The notes: a model not told the origin generated them from the letters alone. 64,000 nt of DNA from Pseudomonas sp. URMO17WK12:I2 (GCF_003253735.1 NZ_QKYW01000004.1:310001-374000); one strand, 5' to 3'; shown: positions 1 to 11,136, counted from the first letter of the stretch. Numbers and translations are program-made.

Positions 1-1
1 C

Positions 2-3000
2 GATCCGGTAGACCCCGTAGAGCCAGTGGACCCTGGAGACCCGGAGGACGACGAACCACCCGCTGCGGCCAGCAATCTGCTGCTAAGCCAGGACAGTCGC
101 TTCCTGACGGGAACCGCAGAACCTGGAGCCCTGGTCAGGGTCGAGGTCAACGGCAGCGTGTATACCGTCAACGCCGATGCCGACGGCAATTTCGTAGTGA
201 CATTCGCGGCAGCGCTGACGGGCGGCCAAACCATCAACGTCGTGGTGGTGGATGCAGCAGGCAATGTCAGCCCGCCGGCGTCCCTCGACGCCCCCCTGGT
301 AACCCAGCCTTCGACGGTAGAGCCGAGCAATGGTGACCAGTTGAGCGGCTCGGCAATAGCCAATGCCACCATCTTCCTGATTCACCCCAATGGCGAGGTG
401 CTCGCCCAGACCACTGCCGACGCCAATGGTGATTGGTCATGGATTCCGTCACCCGCATGGCCCGATGGCACCCTGATCGATGTACATACGGTTGCGCCTG
501 GCGGCTTTCGCCCTCCGGTAATTCGTATTGTTATCGACAAGACGCCTCCTGCAGCACCCAGCGTCGAAGCCAGCAATGGCACTCACTTGATCGGTACCGC
601 CGAGCCTAACAGCACGGTAACGCTGACCATCAATGGCAATACAACGCTTACCGTGACTGCGGCTGCAGATGGCACCTGGTCTTATCAACCCACCCCCGCA
701 TTGGCCAACAATACATCCGTCACCATCACCGCCACTGACCGGGCCGGCAATATCAGTCAGCAAACCAGCCTGACTATCGACGCTCAAGCCCCAGATCGGC
801 CGACCATCAGCAATAGCAATGGCACGGTTTTCAGCGGTAGCGCGGAAGCGGGCAGCACCATTATCCTCAGCGACTCAAATGGCGTGATCGGTCAGGCGCT
901 GGTCGATGCCAACGGCAACTGGCATTTCACTGCCAGCCCGGCGATCACCAATGGCAGCCAGGTCAGTGTGGTGGCCCGCGACGCCGCGGGAAACGTCGGA
1001 CAAGCAGAAGCCGTGGTGGTGAATAACGCACTGCCCAATGCACCGATAATCGCTGCAAGCAACGGAACGCTCATTGCGGGCACCGCGGACGCTGGCAGCC
1101 TGGTCATTGTCATCGCCAATGGCAGCGAGATTGGTCGCGTCATAGCTGGGGCCAACGGCACCTGGACCATAACTCCACCATCTGCGCTTGCCGATGGTAC
1201 GGTGATCAGCGCTACCGCCAGCACCCCGGCAGGCACCAGCGCGGGAACCACTCTAATTATCGATGCCGTGCAGCCGCTACCACCCGTGGTTCAACCCAGT
1301 AACGGTAGCGAGCTGAGCGGTACCGCCGAGCCCGGCGGCAAGATCATTTTGATCTACAACAATGGCGAGCTGATCGGACAAACCGTTGCCGATGCCGATG
1401 GCAACTGGAACTTCATCCCCACCACACCGCTGGCGGACGGTGCCGCCATCGAAATCCGCGTGCGCGATGCCGTGGGCAATACCAGCCCACCGCTGATCGT
1501 GGAGATCGACCGGACCCCACCTGCAGCTCCGCAGATCGACGCCAGCAGTGGCAGTACCCTCAGTGGCAGTGCGGAGGCCGGTAGCACCGTGGTGATCACC
1601 GGGCCGGGTGGAATATCCATCGGTGAAGTCGTAGCAGACAACAATGGTAATTGGAGCTTCACCCCGGGCAACGCCCTCAGCAATGACACGCCACTGACCA
1701 TCACCGCCCGTGACCCGGCCGGCAACGTAAGTCCGCCCAGCACGGTGGTAATCGACTCACAACCGCCCGCGGCGCCCACCCTGAATCCCACCAATGGCAC
1801 GCTGCTGAGCGGTAGCGCCGAACCGGGCACTACCGTGCTGGTCCGCATAGGGAGCTCGCCGGTGGTGGAGGTGACCGCGGACGGCAACGGCAACTGGACC
1901 CTTAACCCCGGTGGGCCGATTGCCAACGGCGTTACCATCGAGCTCAGTGCACGAGACCCCAGCGGCAACACCAGTGACACCACCACGGGGATCGTCGACA
2001 CCCTGGCACCCGATGCGCCGCTGATTTATCCCAGTAACGGAGGTCTGCTTAGCGGCACCGCCGAAGCCGGCAGCACCATCACCATCAGCATTCCCGGTGC
2101 CCCCGACCAGACCACCGCCACCGATGCCGATGGCATCTGGACATTCGCGCCAACGACCCCGCTTGCCAATGGCGCGAACGTCACCGTTACCGCGACCGAC
2201 GCGGCCGGCAACCAGAGCCTGGCCGCCAGCCAGACCATCGATACCACGCTACCGGCGAGCCCGACCATCGAACCAAGCAACGGCAGTCAGTTCACCGGTA
2301 CGGCCACGGCAGGCGCGCTGGTGGTGCTGAGCGGCCCGAACGGTGTACTCCTGGGCCAGGCCACTGCCGACAGCAATGGCAACTGGACGATCACGCCGCC
2401 CGTCGCACAGCCCAACGGCACCAGCGTCAGCGCGACGGTGGTGGCCAACGGCCTCAGCAGCGCGCCGGCCATCACCGTGACCGATAACGTCGCGCCGCCA
2501 GCACCCACCCTGCAACCCAGCAACGGCAGCCTGCTCAGCGGAACGGCCGAAGCCGGCAGCACGGTGCTGCTCACCGGGCCGAGTGGTGCCGCCATTGGCC
2601 AGGCCATTGCCGATAGCCAAGGCAACTGGAGCTTCCAGCCCGGTACCCCGCTGGCCAACGCCACTGTGGTCAACGTGGTTGCCCGCGATGCGGCGGGTAA
2701 CCAAAGCACCGCGGCCAGCATCACGATCGACAGCGTCGCGCCGCAAGCGCCGGTCGTTGATCCAAGTAACGGCGCGCGGCTGCTGGGTAGCGCCGAAGCC
2801 GGCAGCACGGTGATCATCAGCGACAGCAGCGGGCGGGTGATCGGCCAGGCGACTGCTGACGCCAACGGCAACTGGTCGCTGAGTCCATCGCCAGCCTTGG
2901 CCGACAACGCCGCCATTACCGTGGTGGCGCGCGACGCCGCTGGCAACACCAGCGCGCCCGCCAGCCTGAGCATCGATGCCGCTGCGCCCGCTACACCGAT

Positions 3001-6000
3001 CATCGAACCGAGCAACGGCATCATCCTGCGCGGTTTCGCCGAGCCGGGCAGCACCGTCATCCTGCGCGACGGTACCGGCAACCTGATCGCCGAAGCCACG
3101 GCAGCGGCCAATGGCGCCTGGAGCACAACGCTGACCGCGCAACTGCCCGACGGCACCCGTGTCACGGCAGTGGCCACGGATGCGACCGGTAATACCGGCC
3201 CTGCTGCCTCGCTGACCATCGACGGCGTGCCGCCGCCGGCGCCGAGCCTCGGTTTCAGCAACGGTACACAGCTCAGCGGCAGCGCCGAGCCCGGCAGCGC
3301 GGTGATTCTCACCGGCGCCAATGGCGCGCTGATCGGCCAGGTCACAGCCGATGCCGGCGGCAATTGGTCGTTCACGCCAGCGAGCGCATTACCCAACGGT
3401 ACGTCAATCAACGCGATAGCCCGTGATGCCGCCGGCAATACCAGCGCCGCCAGCAGTGTGGTTACCGACAGCGTCGCCCCTGCTGCGCCCACCGTGGTGC
3501 CCAGCAATGGCCAGCAACTCGGTGGCACCGGCGAGGCGGGCAGCCTGCTGGTGATCAGCGTCGGCGGCACGCTGCTCGGCCAGGTAAGGGTCGATGCCCA
3601 GGGCAACTGGAGCTTCACGCCGGAGACACCACTGGCCAACGGCGCCGCGGTGAGCATCGTCGCCCGCGACGAGACCGGTAACCAGAGCGCCCCGGTGGGC
3701 ATCACGGTCGACGCCGCCGCGCCCGACACGCCCACCATCCTGCCCAGCAACGGCCGCTCGCTCAGCGGCACCGCCGAGGCCGGCAGCACGGTCATTCTCA
3801 CCGGCCCGGGCGGTGTTGCCATTGGCCAGACAACCGCTGATGGCAATGGCGCCTGGTCCTTCACGCCGCAGAACCCGTTGCTTGATGGCACCCAGGTCAA
3901 CGTGGTCGCTCGTGACGCTGCCGGCAATACCAGCCAGCCAGGCGCTACCCTGGTGGATGCTCAGCCGCCCGCCACCCCGACGATCACAGCGAGCAACGGC
4001 TCGACCCAGCTGAGTGGCACCGCCGAGCCCGGCAGCATCCTGTCGCTGACCATCGGCAATGCCGCACCGCTGACGGTTCAGGTCAATGCGGATGGCACCT
4101 GGACGCATCCCTTGGGCGGCCAGCTGGCCAACGCCACCCAGGTCTCCTTGATCGCCCGCGATGCGGTCGGCAACAGCAGCCCGGCGGCCACCATCAGCAT
4201 CGACGCCCAGGCTCCCGCCGCCCCGCTGCTCGACCCCAGCAACGGCACGCAGGTCACCGGTACCGCCGAAGCCGGCAGCCTGATCACCATCACCGGTGCC
4301 AATGGCTTCAGCCAGACCACCACCGCCGACACCGATGGCAACTGGTCGATCACCCCGGCCAGCGCCCTGGCTAACGGCACCCAACTGACGGTTACCGCCA
4401 CTGATGCAGTGGGCAACCAGAGCCCGCCTGCCAGCGTGACCGTCGATGCGACCCTGCCGTCGCGCCCGACCATCGAGCCCAGCAATGGCAGTGAGCTCAG
4501 CGGTACCGCCGTGCCGGGTGCCACCGTACAGCTGACCGACGGGTTGGGTACGCCCATTGGCCAAGCCGTCGCCGACGCCCAGGGCAACTGGACCTTCACA
4601 CCGCAAACACCCCTGGCCCATGGCACCACCGTCGAGGCGACAGTCACCCTCGCCGGCCTGAGCAGCGCAGCGGCCTCCACGGTGATCGACAGCGTCGCCC
4701 CCAATGCCCCGACCATCGCCGCCAGCAATGGCACGCAACTCAGCGGCACGGCCGAAGCGGGCGCCACGCTGATTCTCACCGGTTCGGGCGGTGTCAGCAT
4801 TGGCCAGGCGACTGCCGATGCCACTGGCAACTGGACCTTCACACCCACGCCTGCCCTGGCCGATGGCCTGGTGGTCACCGCCGTGGCACGGGACGCCGCA
4901 GGCAATACCAGTGGCCCGGTCGCCACCACGGTCGACGCCCAGGCGCCAGCCACACCGACGATCGATGCCAGCAATGGCCAACAGCTCGGTGGCACTGCCG
5001 AGGCCGGTAGCAGCGTGATAGTCACCGAAGCCGGCGGTCGCGTCATCGGCCAGGCCACCGCAGCCGCCGACGGTACCTGGACATTGACCCCCTCACCAGC
5101 GCTAGCCAACGGCACGCTGGTCAGCGCCGCCGCCCGGGACGCGCTTGGCAACACCAGCGCGTCGGTCAGCACCATCATCGACACCATCGCACCGGTTACG
5201 CCGACCATCTCGCCCAGCAACGGCGTGGAACTCAGTGGTACGGCGGAGGCCGGCAGCACGGTGCTGCTTACCGGCCCAGGCGGTACGGTGATCGGCCAGG
5301 CGAGCGCCGATGCGGCTGGCAGCTGGAGTTTCACCCCCGAAACCGCACTGGTCGACGGCACGCAGGTGACGGTGGTCTCGCGCGACGCGGCAGGCAATAC
5401 CAGCCCATCCGCCAGCACCGTGATCGACGCCCAGGTGCCGGATCATCCCACCCTCAATCCGAGCAATGGCGTGCTGCTCAGTGGCACGGCCGAGGCCGGC
5501 AGCACGGTCGTCATTACGGGAGCAGGTGGTGCGCCACTTGGCACCGCCCTTGTCGACGCCAATGGCAACTGGAGCACCACCCTCACCCCGGCTGTGGCCG
5601 ATGGCAGCCTGGTCACCGTGGTGGCCCGCGATGCGCTGGGCAACGAAAGTGCGCCCGCCAGCATCCTGGTCGACGCCATCGCACCCGCCGCGCCGGTGAT
5701 CGCGCCGAGCAACGGCCAGCTCATCAGCGGCACCGCCGAAGCCGGCAGCACGGTGACGATCCGCGTGGCGGGCACCAGCATCGGCACTGCCGTGGCGGAC
5801 GCCAACGGTAACTGGACCCTGACCCCGAGCACTGCCGTGGGCAACGGCATCAACATCACCGCCACGGCTGCCGATGCAGCCGGCAACGTAAGTGCCCCAG
5901 CGGCTGCAGTCACGGTCGATAACCAGGCGCCAGCACAACCCACCATCCAGCCCAGCAACGGGGTGATCTTGAGTGGCACGGCCGAAGCAGGTAGCACGGT

Positions 6001-9000
6001 CATCATCACCGGCGCAGGCGGCGTCGCCATCGGCCAAACGGTGGCCGATGGCGCAGGCAACTGGTCGTTCGTGCCGCCGGTAGCACTCGGCAACAACACC
6101 CCGATCCGGGTGGTGGCCGAGGATGCAGCCGGCAACACCAGCACACCGGCAAACCTGGTGATCGACGCCGTGCCGCCCGCCGCCCCAGTGGTGCAGCCAA
6201 GCAACGGCGTGCAGCTCGGTGGCAGCGCAGAAGCGGGTGCTACGGTGATCCTCACCGGCCCGGGCGGCGTCATCATCGGGCAGACCACCGCAGGGCCCGA
6301 CGGCGCCTGGAGTTTTACCCCGCCCACGCCGTTGCAGCACGGCACCTTGGTCAGCGTCAGTGCCCGGGATGCCGCAGGCAACAATGGAGCGCCCACTGCC
6401 GTTACCGTCGATGCCATCGCACCCGTGGCACCGACCATCGAAGCCACCACCGGCCTTACCTTGCGCGGCACCGCCGAGGCGGGCAGTACGGTTACGCTCA
6501 CCGCCAATGGCAATACCATCGCCACCCTGACGGCCGATGGCAGCGGCAACTGGACGTTCACCCCAGCCACCGCACTGGTCAATGGCGTGGTGGTCACTGT
6601 CAGGGCAGAAGACGCGGCCGGTAACCAGAGCCCCGTGGCCAGCACCACGGTCGACAGCCTCGCCCCGCCCCCACCGGTTATCGCCGCCAGCAACGGCAGC
6701 GAATTGAGTGGCACCGCCGAGGCCGGCAGCACCCTACGCTTGAGCGTGGCCGGGGTACAGATCGCCACGGTGGCCGTGGACGCCAATGGCAACTGGCACT
6801 ACAAACCAGCGCTGCCGCTGGCGGAAGACACCGTCGTCACTGCGGTCGCCGTGGATGCGGCGGGCAACCTGAGCGCCCCGGCCAGCGTGACCGTGGACGA
6901 TAGGGTGCCCGACCTGCCCGACGTACTGCCCAGCAACGGCAGCGTGCTCAGCGGTACCGCGGAGCCGGGCAGCACCGTCACCATCCGCATCGCCGGTCGG
7001 GCCGACGTGCAGGTTACAGCCGACGCCACCACCGGTGCCTGGTCGCAGAGTTTTTCACCGGCCATCGCCAATGGCACCTCGGTGAGCGTCACCGCCACCG
7101 ATGCCACCAACAACACCAGTGCGCCGGCCGTCGTGGTGATCGACGCCGTGGCGCCCAGTGCCCCGACCATCCAACCCAGCAACGGCAACCTGCTCACGGG
7201 TACCGCCGAAGCAGGCAGCACGGTGATTCTCACCGGCCCGGGTGGCAGCCCAATCGGTTCCACCACCGCCAATGTCGACGGCACCTGGAGCTTCACGCCG
7301 CAAACGCCGCTGGCCAACGGCACGCTGGTAACGGTCGTGGCGCGTGATGCCGCCAGCAACACCAGCCCATCGGCCAGCATCACGGTCGATAACGTGGCGC
7401 CTGGACTGCCCAGCATCCAGCCCAGCAACGGCGCAATGCTCGGTGGCACGGCCGAAGCGGGCAGCACGGTAGTGCTTACCGGCCCGGGCGGCGTACCAAT
7501 CGGCACGGCCATCGCCGACAGCAACGGCGCCTGGACCTTTACCCCAAGCCCGGCCCTTGCCAATGGCGTGGTGGTGACGGCAGTGGCACGGGATGTTGCC
7601 GGCAATACCAGCGGCTCGGTCAGCACCACGGTCGATGCCGTCGCACCCAATGCGCCAACCATTCAGCCCAGCAACGGCGTCTCGCTGAGCGGCACCGCCG
7701 AGGCCGGCAGCACGGTGATCCTCACCGGCCCGGGCGGAGCGTCCATTGGCCAGGCAACGGCCAACGCCAGTGGCAACTGGAGTTTTTCGCCGGGCACTGC
7801 CCTGACCAATGGCACCGTAGTCACTGCCGTGGCACGTGACGCAGCGGGTAATACCAGCGGCTCGAACAGCGCCACCATCGATACCGTACCGCCCGCCGCG
7901 CCCACCATTCAGCCCAGTCGAGGCGTCGTGCTTACTGGTACGGCGGAGGCTGGCAGCACCGTCGTGCTCACCGGCAGCAACGGCGCCCCGATCGGCACCA
8001 CGACCGCCGCCGCCAATGGCTCCTGGAGCTTTACGCCAAGTAGCCCGCTGCCCCATAACACCGCCGTCACCGTGGTTGCCAGGGATGCCGCTGGCAACCA
8101 GAGTCCTTCGGCCAGTACCACGATCGACAGCCAGGCACCCACTGCCCCAAGCAACCTGTTCGTCAGCGCCGACGGCACCCTGCTTACCGGTACCGCCGAA
8201 GCCAATACCCAGGTACGTATCGTGGTGAACGGCAACGTCGCCCACCCGATCACGGTAACGGCCACCGCCAATGGCACCTTCGCCGCCGTGCTGATCCCGG
8301 CGCTGGTGGCAGGCCAGGCGATCGCCGTGACGGCAACCGATGCCGCAGGCAACGTCAGCGTCTCGGCAGGCACCAACGCACCCAACCTGTCGGCACCGTT
8401 CATCAGCGTGCAGGAAGCCCTGGACACCTACATCAACGCTGCCGAAGCGGCTGACGGCATTCAGGTACGCGTCGGGTTGGCCACCGGCGTGCGTGCCGGC
8501 GATACCGTCACCCTCACCTACAGCGGTAGCGGTGGCTACACCTTCAACCAGACCCACACCGTTACCGCTGCCGAAGCACTGGCGGGCAACGCCGTGGTTT
8601 CGGTGGTGCCGCCAACGGGCAGCTTCCCGCAAGGCGCAGCGTCGGTAACGGCGCACATCAACAACGGCGCCAACTCCCAGGCGGCAAACTTCACCGTCGA
8701 CACCATCGCCCCTTCGGCACCGGTGCTGAACCTGGTCGGTAACCTGCTGACCATCTCCGGCGAGCCGAACAGCGAGCTGACCGTGCGCATCGACCTGGGC
8801 GGCACCGTCGCGACCGCCACGGTCACCGCCAACAACGCCGGGCTGGCGTCGGTGAACCTGCTGAGCGGGCTGAACATCGGCCTGACCTGGGACCAGCTGC
8901 TCAGCGCTCAGGTATCCGTGTCGGCCAAGGATCAGGCCGGCAACCAGAGCAATGTGGTCGCCCTGGGCCTGGGTGCCAACCTGCAGCAGCAGCCGATCAC

Positions 9001-9865
9001 CCTGGGCAACCTGGCGGTGGACGCCAACCTCAGCCTGCTCAACCTGCCGGCTGCACGGCTCGGCATTAGTGGCAAGACCGTCGCGGGCGCGGCCCTGGCG
9101 GTAGAGGTACTGACCCCGGTTGGCTACATCGGCCTTGCCCCCCTGGCCGCCGATGCCAACGGCAACTTTTCCATCAATCTGCTCAGCCCCAGCGTGCTCA
9201 GCCAGCTCGGCCTGTCGCTGACCAACCTCCTCAACCTGGGGCCGGATCTGGCGCTGCGCATCACTGCCACATCTGCCGGCAAGACCACTGGCGTCTACAC
9301 CCTGGATCTCGATCCACTCGGCCTGCTCGGCCTGACCATCGGCACCGTGCGCGTCGACGGTACGGCAGCCGACGACATCCTGTCCGGCAGCGCCACCATC
9401 GCCAACGAGCGGATCTTTGCCGGCACTGGCAACGATTTGATCCTCAACGTCGCCGCCGGTGATCGGGTGGACGCCGGTGCCGGCAACGACACCATCCAGA
9501 TCCGCGCCACCAACTTCGGCAGCATCGAAGGTGGCGCCGGTTTCGACACCGTGGTGTTCGATGGCGGCATCGACATCAACTACGGCGCCGCCGGCATCGG
9601 TACCTTCAGCAACATCGAGCGCATCGACCTGGGTAGCGGCGATTCGGGCAGCACCCTGACCCTCACCGCCGCCGCAGTGGATGCCATGACCGACTCGCGC
9701 AACGTCCTGCAGATCACCGGTGAGAGCAACGACACCCTGATGGTCAGCAGCAGCGCCGTGAAGGGCGGGACGCAGTTGCTGGAAGGCATCGTCTATGACG
9801 TCTATACCTATGGAAACACCACGTTGCTGGTGGAAGAGAACACGGTACAGGTCGTGGTCAGTTGA
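2..9865 (+). CDS. Giant Ig-like repeat adhesin with RTX-like C-terminus (5' partial)
   Basis: The frame is open to the left edge, so the N-terminus lies outside the window; 3287 residues are visible. After an acidic D/P/E-rich stretch there are about 34 tandem Ig-like domains of roughly 82 residues (Big_6 type), each opening with a PSNG..LSGTAEAGSTV-like segment and closing with DAAGN.S. They run to about residue 2800. A different module follows, then a C-terminal segment with Asp/Gly-rich GTAADD, GTGND and GAGND motifs (about residues 3120-3170), typical of type I secreted RTX or LapA/Bap-like adhesins. The protein is likely secreted unfolded and held at the cell surface for biofilm adhesion. 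Three type I secretion genes follow 20 nt downstream. Whether a retention module and LapG-type cleavage site exist cannot be seen. Confidence 0.93.
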   Translation, partial: DPVDPVEPVDPGDPEDDEPPAAASNLLLSQDSRFLTGTAEPGALVRVEVNGSVYTVNADADGNFVVTFAAALTGGQTINVVVVDAAGNVSPPASLDAPLVTQPSTVEPSNGDQLSGSAIANATIFLIHPNGEVLAQTTADANGDWSWIPSPAWPDGTLIDVHTVAPGGFRPPVIRIVIDKTPPAAPSVEASNGTHLIGTAEPNSTVTLTINGNTTLTVTAAADGTWSYQPTPALANNTSVTITATDRAGNISQQTSLTIDAQAPDRPTISNSNGTVFSGSAEAGSTIILSDSNGVIGQALVDANGNWHFTASPAITNGSQVSVVARDAAGNVGQAEAVVVNNALPNAPIIAASNGTLIAGTADAGSLVIVIANGSEIGRVIAGANGTWTITPPSALADGTVISATASTPAGTSAGTTLIIDAVQPLPPVVQPSNGSELSGTAEPGGKIILIYNNGELIGQTVADADGNWNFIPTTPLADGAAIEIRVRDAVGNTSPPLIVEIDRTPPAAPQIDASSGSTLSGSAEAGSTVVITGPGGISIGEVVADNNGNWSFTPGNALSNDTPLTITARDPAGNVSPPSTVVIDSQPPAAPTLNPTNGTLLSGSAEPGTTVLVRIGSSPVVEVTADGNGNWTLNPGGPIANGVTIELSARDPSGNTSDTTTGIVDTLAPDAPLIYPSNGGLLSGTAEAGSTITISIPGAPDQTTATDADGIWTFAPTTPLANGANVTVTATDAAGNQSLAASQTIDTTLPASPTIEPSNGSQFTGTATAGALVVLSGPNGVLLGQATADSNGNWTITPPVAQPNGTSVSATVVANGLSSAPAITVTDNVAPPAPTLQPSNGSLLSGTAEAGSTVLLTGPSGAAIGQAIADSQGNWSFQPGTPLANATVVNVVARDAAGNQSTAASITIDSVAPQAPVVDPSNGARLLGSAEAGSTVIISDSSGRVIGQATADANGNWSLSPSPALADNAAITVVARDAAGNTSAPASLSIDAAAPATPIIEPSNGIILRGFAEPGSTVILRDGTGNLIAEATAAANGAWSTTLTAQLPDGTRVTAVATDATGNTGPAASLTIDGVPPPAPSLGFSNGTQLSGSAEPGSAVILTGANGALIGQVTADAGGNWSFTPASALPNGTSINAIARDAAGNTSAASSVVTDSVAPAAPTVVPSNGQQLGGTGEAGSLLVISVGGTLLGQVRVDAQGNWSFTPETPLANGAAVSIVARDETGNQSAPVGITVDAAAPDTPTILPSNGRSLSGTAEAGSTVILTGPGGVAIGQTTADGNGAWSFTPQNPLLDGTQVNVVARDAAGNTSQPGATLVDAQPPATPTITASNGSTQLSGTAEPGSILSLTIGNAAPLTVQVNADGTWTHPLGGQLANATQVSLIARDAVGNSSPAATISIDAQAPAAPLLDPSNGTQVTGTAEAGSLITITGANGFSQTTTADTDGNWSITPASALANGTQLTVTATDAVGNQSPPASVTVDATLPSRPTIEPSNGSELSGTAVPGATVQLTDGLGTPIGQAVADAQGNWTFTPQTPLAHGTTVEATVTLAGLSSAAASTVIDSVAPNAPTIAASNGTQLSGTAEAGATLILTGSGGVSIGQATADATGNWTFTPTPALADGLVVTAVARDAAGNTSGPVATTVDAQAPATPTIDASNGQQLGGTAEAGSSVIVTEAGGRVIGQATAAADGTWTLTPSPALANGTLVSAAARDALGNTSASVSTIIDTIAPVTPTISPSNGVELSGTAEAGSTVLLTGPGGTVIGQASADAAGSWSFTPETALVDGTQVTVVSRDAAGNTSPSASTVIDAQVPDHPTLNPSNGVLLSGTAEAGSTVVITGAGGAPLGTALVDANGNWSTTLTPAVADGSLVTVVARDALGNESAPASILVDAIAPAAPVIAPSNGQLISGTAEAGSTVTIRVAGTSIGTAVADANGNWTLTPSTAVGNGINITATAADAAGNVSAPAAAVTVDNQAPAQPTIQPSNGVILSGTAEAGSTVIITGAGGVAIGQTVADGAGNWSFVPPVALGNNTPIRVVAEDAAGNTSTPANLVIDAVPPAAPVVQPSNGVQLGGSAEAGATVILTGPGGVIIGQTTAGPDGAWSFTPPTPLQHGTLVSVSARDAAGNNGAPTAVTVDAIAPVAPTIEATTGLTLRGTAEAGSTVTLTANGNTIATLTADGSGNWTFTPATALVNGVVVTVRAEDAAGNQSPVASTTVDSLAPPPPVIAASNGSELSGTAEAGSTLRLSVAGVQIATVAVDANGNWHYKPALPLAEDTVVTAVAVDAAGNLSAPASVTVDDRVPDLPDVLPSNGSVLSGTAEPGSTVTIRIAGRADVQVTADATTGAWSQSFSPAIANGTSVSVTATDATNNTSAPAVVVIDAVAPSAPTIQPSNGNLLTGTAEAGSTVILTGPGGSPIGSTTANVDGTWSFTPQTPLANGTLVTVVARDAASNTSPSASITVDNVAPGLPSIQPSNGAMLGGTAEAGSTVVLTGPGGVPIGTAIADSNGAWTFTPSPALANGVVVTAVARDVAGNTSGSVSTTVDAVAPNAPTIQPSNGVSLSGTAEAGSTVILTGPGGASIGQATANASGNWSFSPGTALTNGTVVTAVARDAAGNTSGSNSATIDTVPPAAPTIQPSRGVVLTGTAEAGSTVVLTGSNGAPIGTTTAAANGSWSFTPSSPLPHNTAVTVVARDAAGNQSPSASTTIDSQAPTAPSNLFVSADGTLLTGTAEANTQVRIVVNGNVAHPITVTATANGTFAAVLIPALVAGQAIAVTATDAAGNVSVSAGTNAPNLSAPFISVQEALDTYINAAEAADGIQVRVGLATGVRAGDTVTLTYSGSGGYTFNQTHTVTAAEALAGNAVVSVVPPTGSFPQGAASVTAHINNGANSQAANFTVDTIAPSAPVLNLVGNLLTISGEPNSELTVRIDLGGTVATATVTANNAGLASVNLLSGLNIGLTWDQLLSAQVSVSAKDQAGNQSNVVALGLGANLQQQPITLGNLAVDANLSLLNLPAARLGISGKTVAGAALAVEVLTPVGYIGLAPLAADANGNFSINLLSPSVLSQLGLSLTNLLNLGPDLALRITATSAGKTTGVYTLDLDPLGLLGLTIGTVRVDGTAADDILSGSATIANERIFAGTGNDLILNVAAGDRVDAGAGNDTIQIRATNFGSIEGGAGFDTVVFDGGIDINYGAAGIGTFSNIERIDLGSGDSGSTLTLTAAAVDAMTDSRNVLQITGESNDTLMVSSSAVKGGTQLLEGIVYDVYTYGNTTLLVEENTVQVVVS

Positions 9866-9885
9866 TAGGGAATTCGTCGTACCGT

Positions 9886-11136
9886 ATGCACATAGCCTGT
9901 TATCGATGGAGCGTGGGCCTGGCATTGACCCTGTGTCTGCCAGCCTCGGCCATGGCCATGCCGCTGGACCAGGCCGTGCGCAATGGCCTGGCGATTCACC
10001 CCCAGGTGCGCGCCGCGGTGGCCGAGGCGGCTCGCGCCGAAACCGAGGTGAAGATCGCCAAGGGGGGTTACTACCCGTCGCTGTCGTTGTCCGGTGGCCC
10101 GCAGGAGTTCGATATCGGCGAGACCGTCTATGACGTCACCGTCTCGCAGATGCTCTACGACTGGGGCCGCGTCGATAGCCAGGTCGACAGCGCCAAGGCC
10201 ACCCAGCGCCAGCTCTCGGCCAGCGCCGAAGTGACCCGCGAAGACGCCGCCCTGGACATCGTCGAGACCTACCTGGACGTGCTGGTCGCGCAGCGTCGTA
10301 TCGATGCCGTACGCCGGCACATCCGCTTGCTCGACGACATCCGGGCGATGACCGAAGCACGCGGCGCCGACGGTTATTCTGATCGCAGCGAGCAGGACCG
10401 TGCCGGCCTGGAGATCGCCCGTGCCCAAGAACAACTGGCCCTGGAAAAAGGCGCTCTGCTCGATGCCGGCAACCAGTTCGCGCTACTGGTCGGTGCGCCA
10501 GCGCAGGGTCTGGCCGAACCACGCCCACAGTCCATGCAGCGCTACCTGGCGACCCGGGACATGCCGCGCCTGATCACCGGCTCGCCGCTTTACCAGCGCG
10601 CCCTGGAAGACACCAACCTGGCCCAGGCCGAGCTGCGTGGCACCAAGGCGGCGTTGCTACCGCAACTGAACCTCGAGGCCTCGGCCACGCGGCGGGAGAT
10701 CGGCGGGCGCTTGCAGAACGACTCGATGGTCAACCTGCGCCTGCGCATGGACACCATCCAGGGCCTCTCCAACTTCCAGCGCCCCACCGCTGCCGCGCAG
10801 CGCCTGGAGTCCGCGAGCTGGGGCCAGGATGCCATCCAGCGCGACATCCGCCGGCAGTTGCAGAGCCTATTCGATATCGGTGATTCGCTGCTCTGGCGCG
10901 AGCAAGCCCTGGCCGTGCAGGTGCGTGATTCCGAGCAGGTCGGCGGCCTGTATCGCGAGCAGTTCGAAGTGGGCCGGCGCGACGTGATCGACCTGCTCAC
11001 CGTGCAGCGCGAGCGCTTCGAAGCCGAGCGCCAGCTGATCGTGCTGCAGGTCGAGCGCCTGCGCCTGGAATACCGCGCCGCTGCGCAGATCGGCCTGCTC
11101 GGCCCCTTGCTGGAGAATGGCCTGAATGGATCCTGA
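9886..11136 (+). CDS. TolC-family outer membrane efflux protein of type I secretion system
   Basis: This 416-residue protein is the probable outer membrane channel (LapE/TolC type) for the adjacent adhesin. It opens with a signal peptide (hydrophobic GLALTLCLPASAMA, cleavage likely after AMA) followed by AMPLDQAVRNGLAIHP, the usual first helix of outer membrane efflux proteins. Long Ala/Gln/Glu-rich helices and the VQRERFEAERQL segment near the end fit the two OEP repeats. ATG at 9886 was chosen over an in-frame TTG at 9862, which overlaps the adhesin stop and precedes the signal peptide. It overlaps the next gene by 11 nt, indicating one operon. Confidence 0.9.
   Translation: MHIACYRWSVGLALTLCLPASAMAMPLDQAVRNGLAIHPQVRAAVAEAARAETEVKIAKGGYYPSLSLSGGPQEFDIGETVYDVTVSQMLYDWGRVDSQVDSAKATQRQLSASAEVTREDAALDIVETYLDVLVAQRRIDAVRRHIRLLDDIRAMTEARGADGYSDRSEQDRAGLEIARAQEQLALEKGALLDAGNQFALLVGAPAQGLAEPRPQSMQRYLATRDMPRLITGSPLYQRALEDTNLAQAELRGTKAALLPQLNLEASATRREIGGRLQNDSMVNLRLRMDTIQGLSNFQRPTAAAQRLESASWGQDAIQRDIRRQLQSLFDIGDSLLWREQALAVQVRDSEQVGGLYREQFEVGRRDVIDLLTVQRERFEAERQLIVLQVERLRLEYRAAAQIGLLGPLLENGLNGS

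Noticed and set aside
26..9865. Direct repeats that could be mistaken for a CRISPR array
   Set aside because: The ~245-bp periodicity is coding and encodes Ig domains; there are no short palindromic repeats with unique spacers and no cas genes.
7055..9925. 956-codon open frame on the minus strand inside the adhesin gene
   Set aside because: It mirrors GC-rich repeat codons of the real gene; composition is low-complexity and no domain is recognisable. Several similar antisense frames exist throughout 83-9789.
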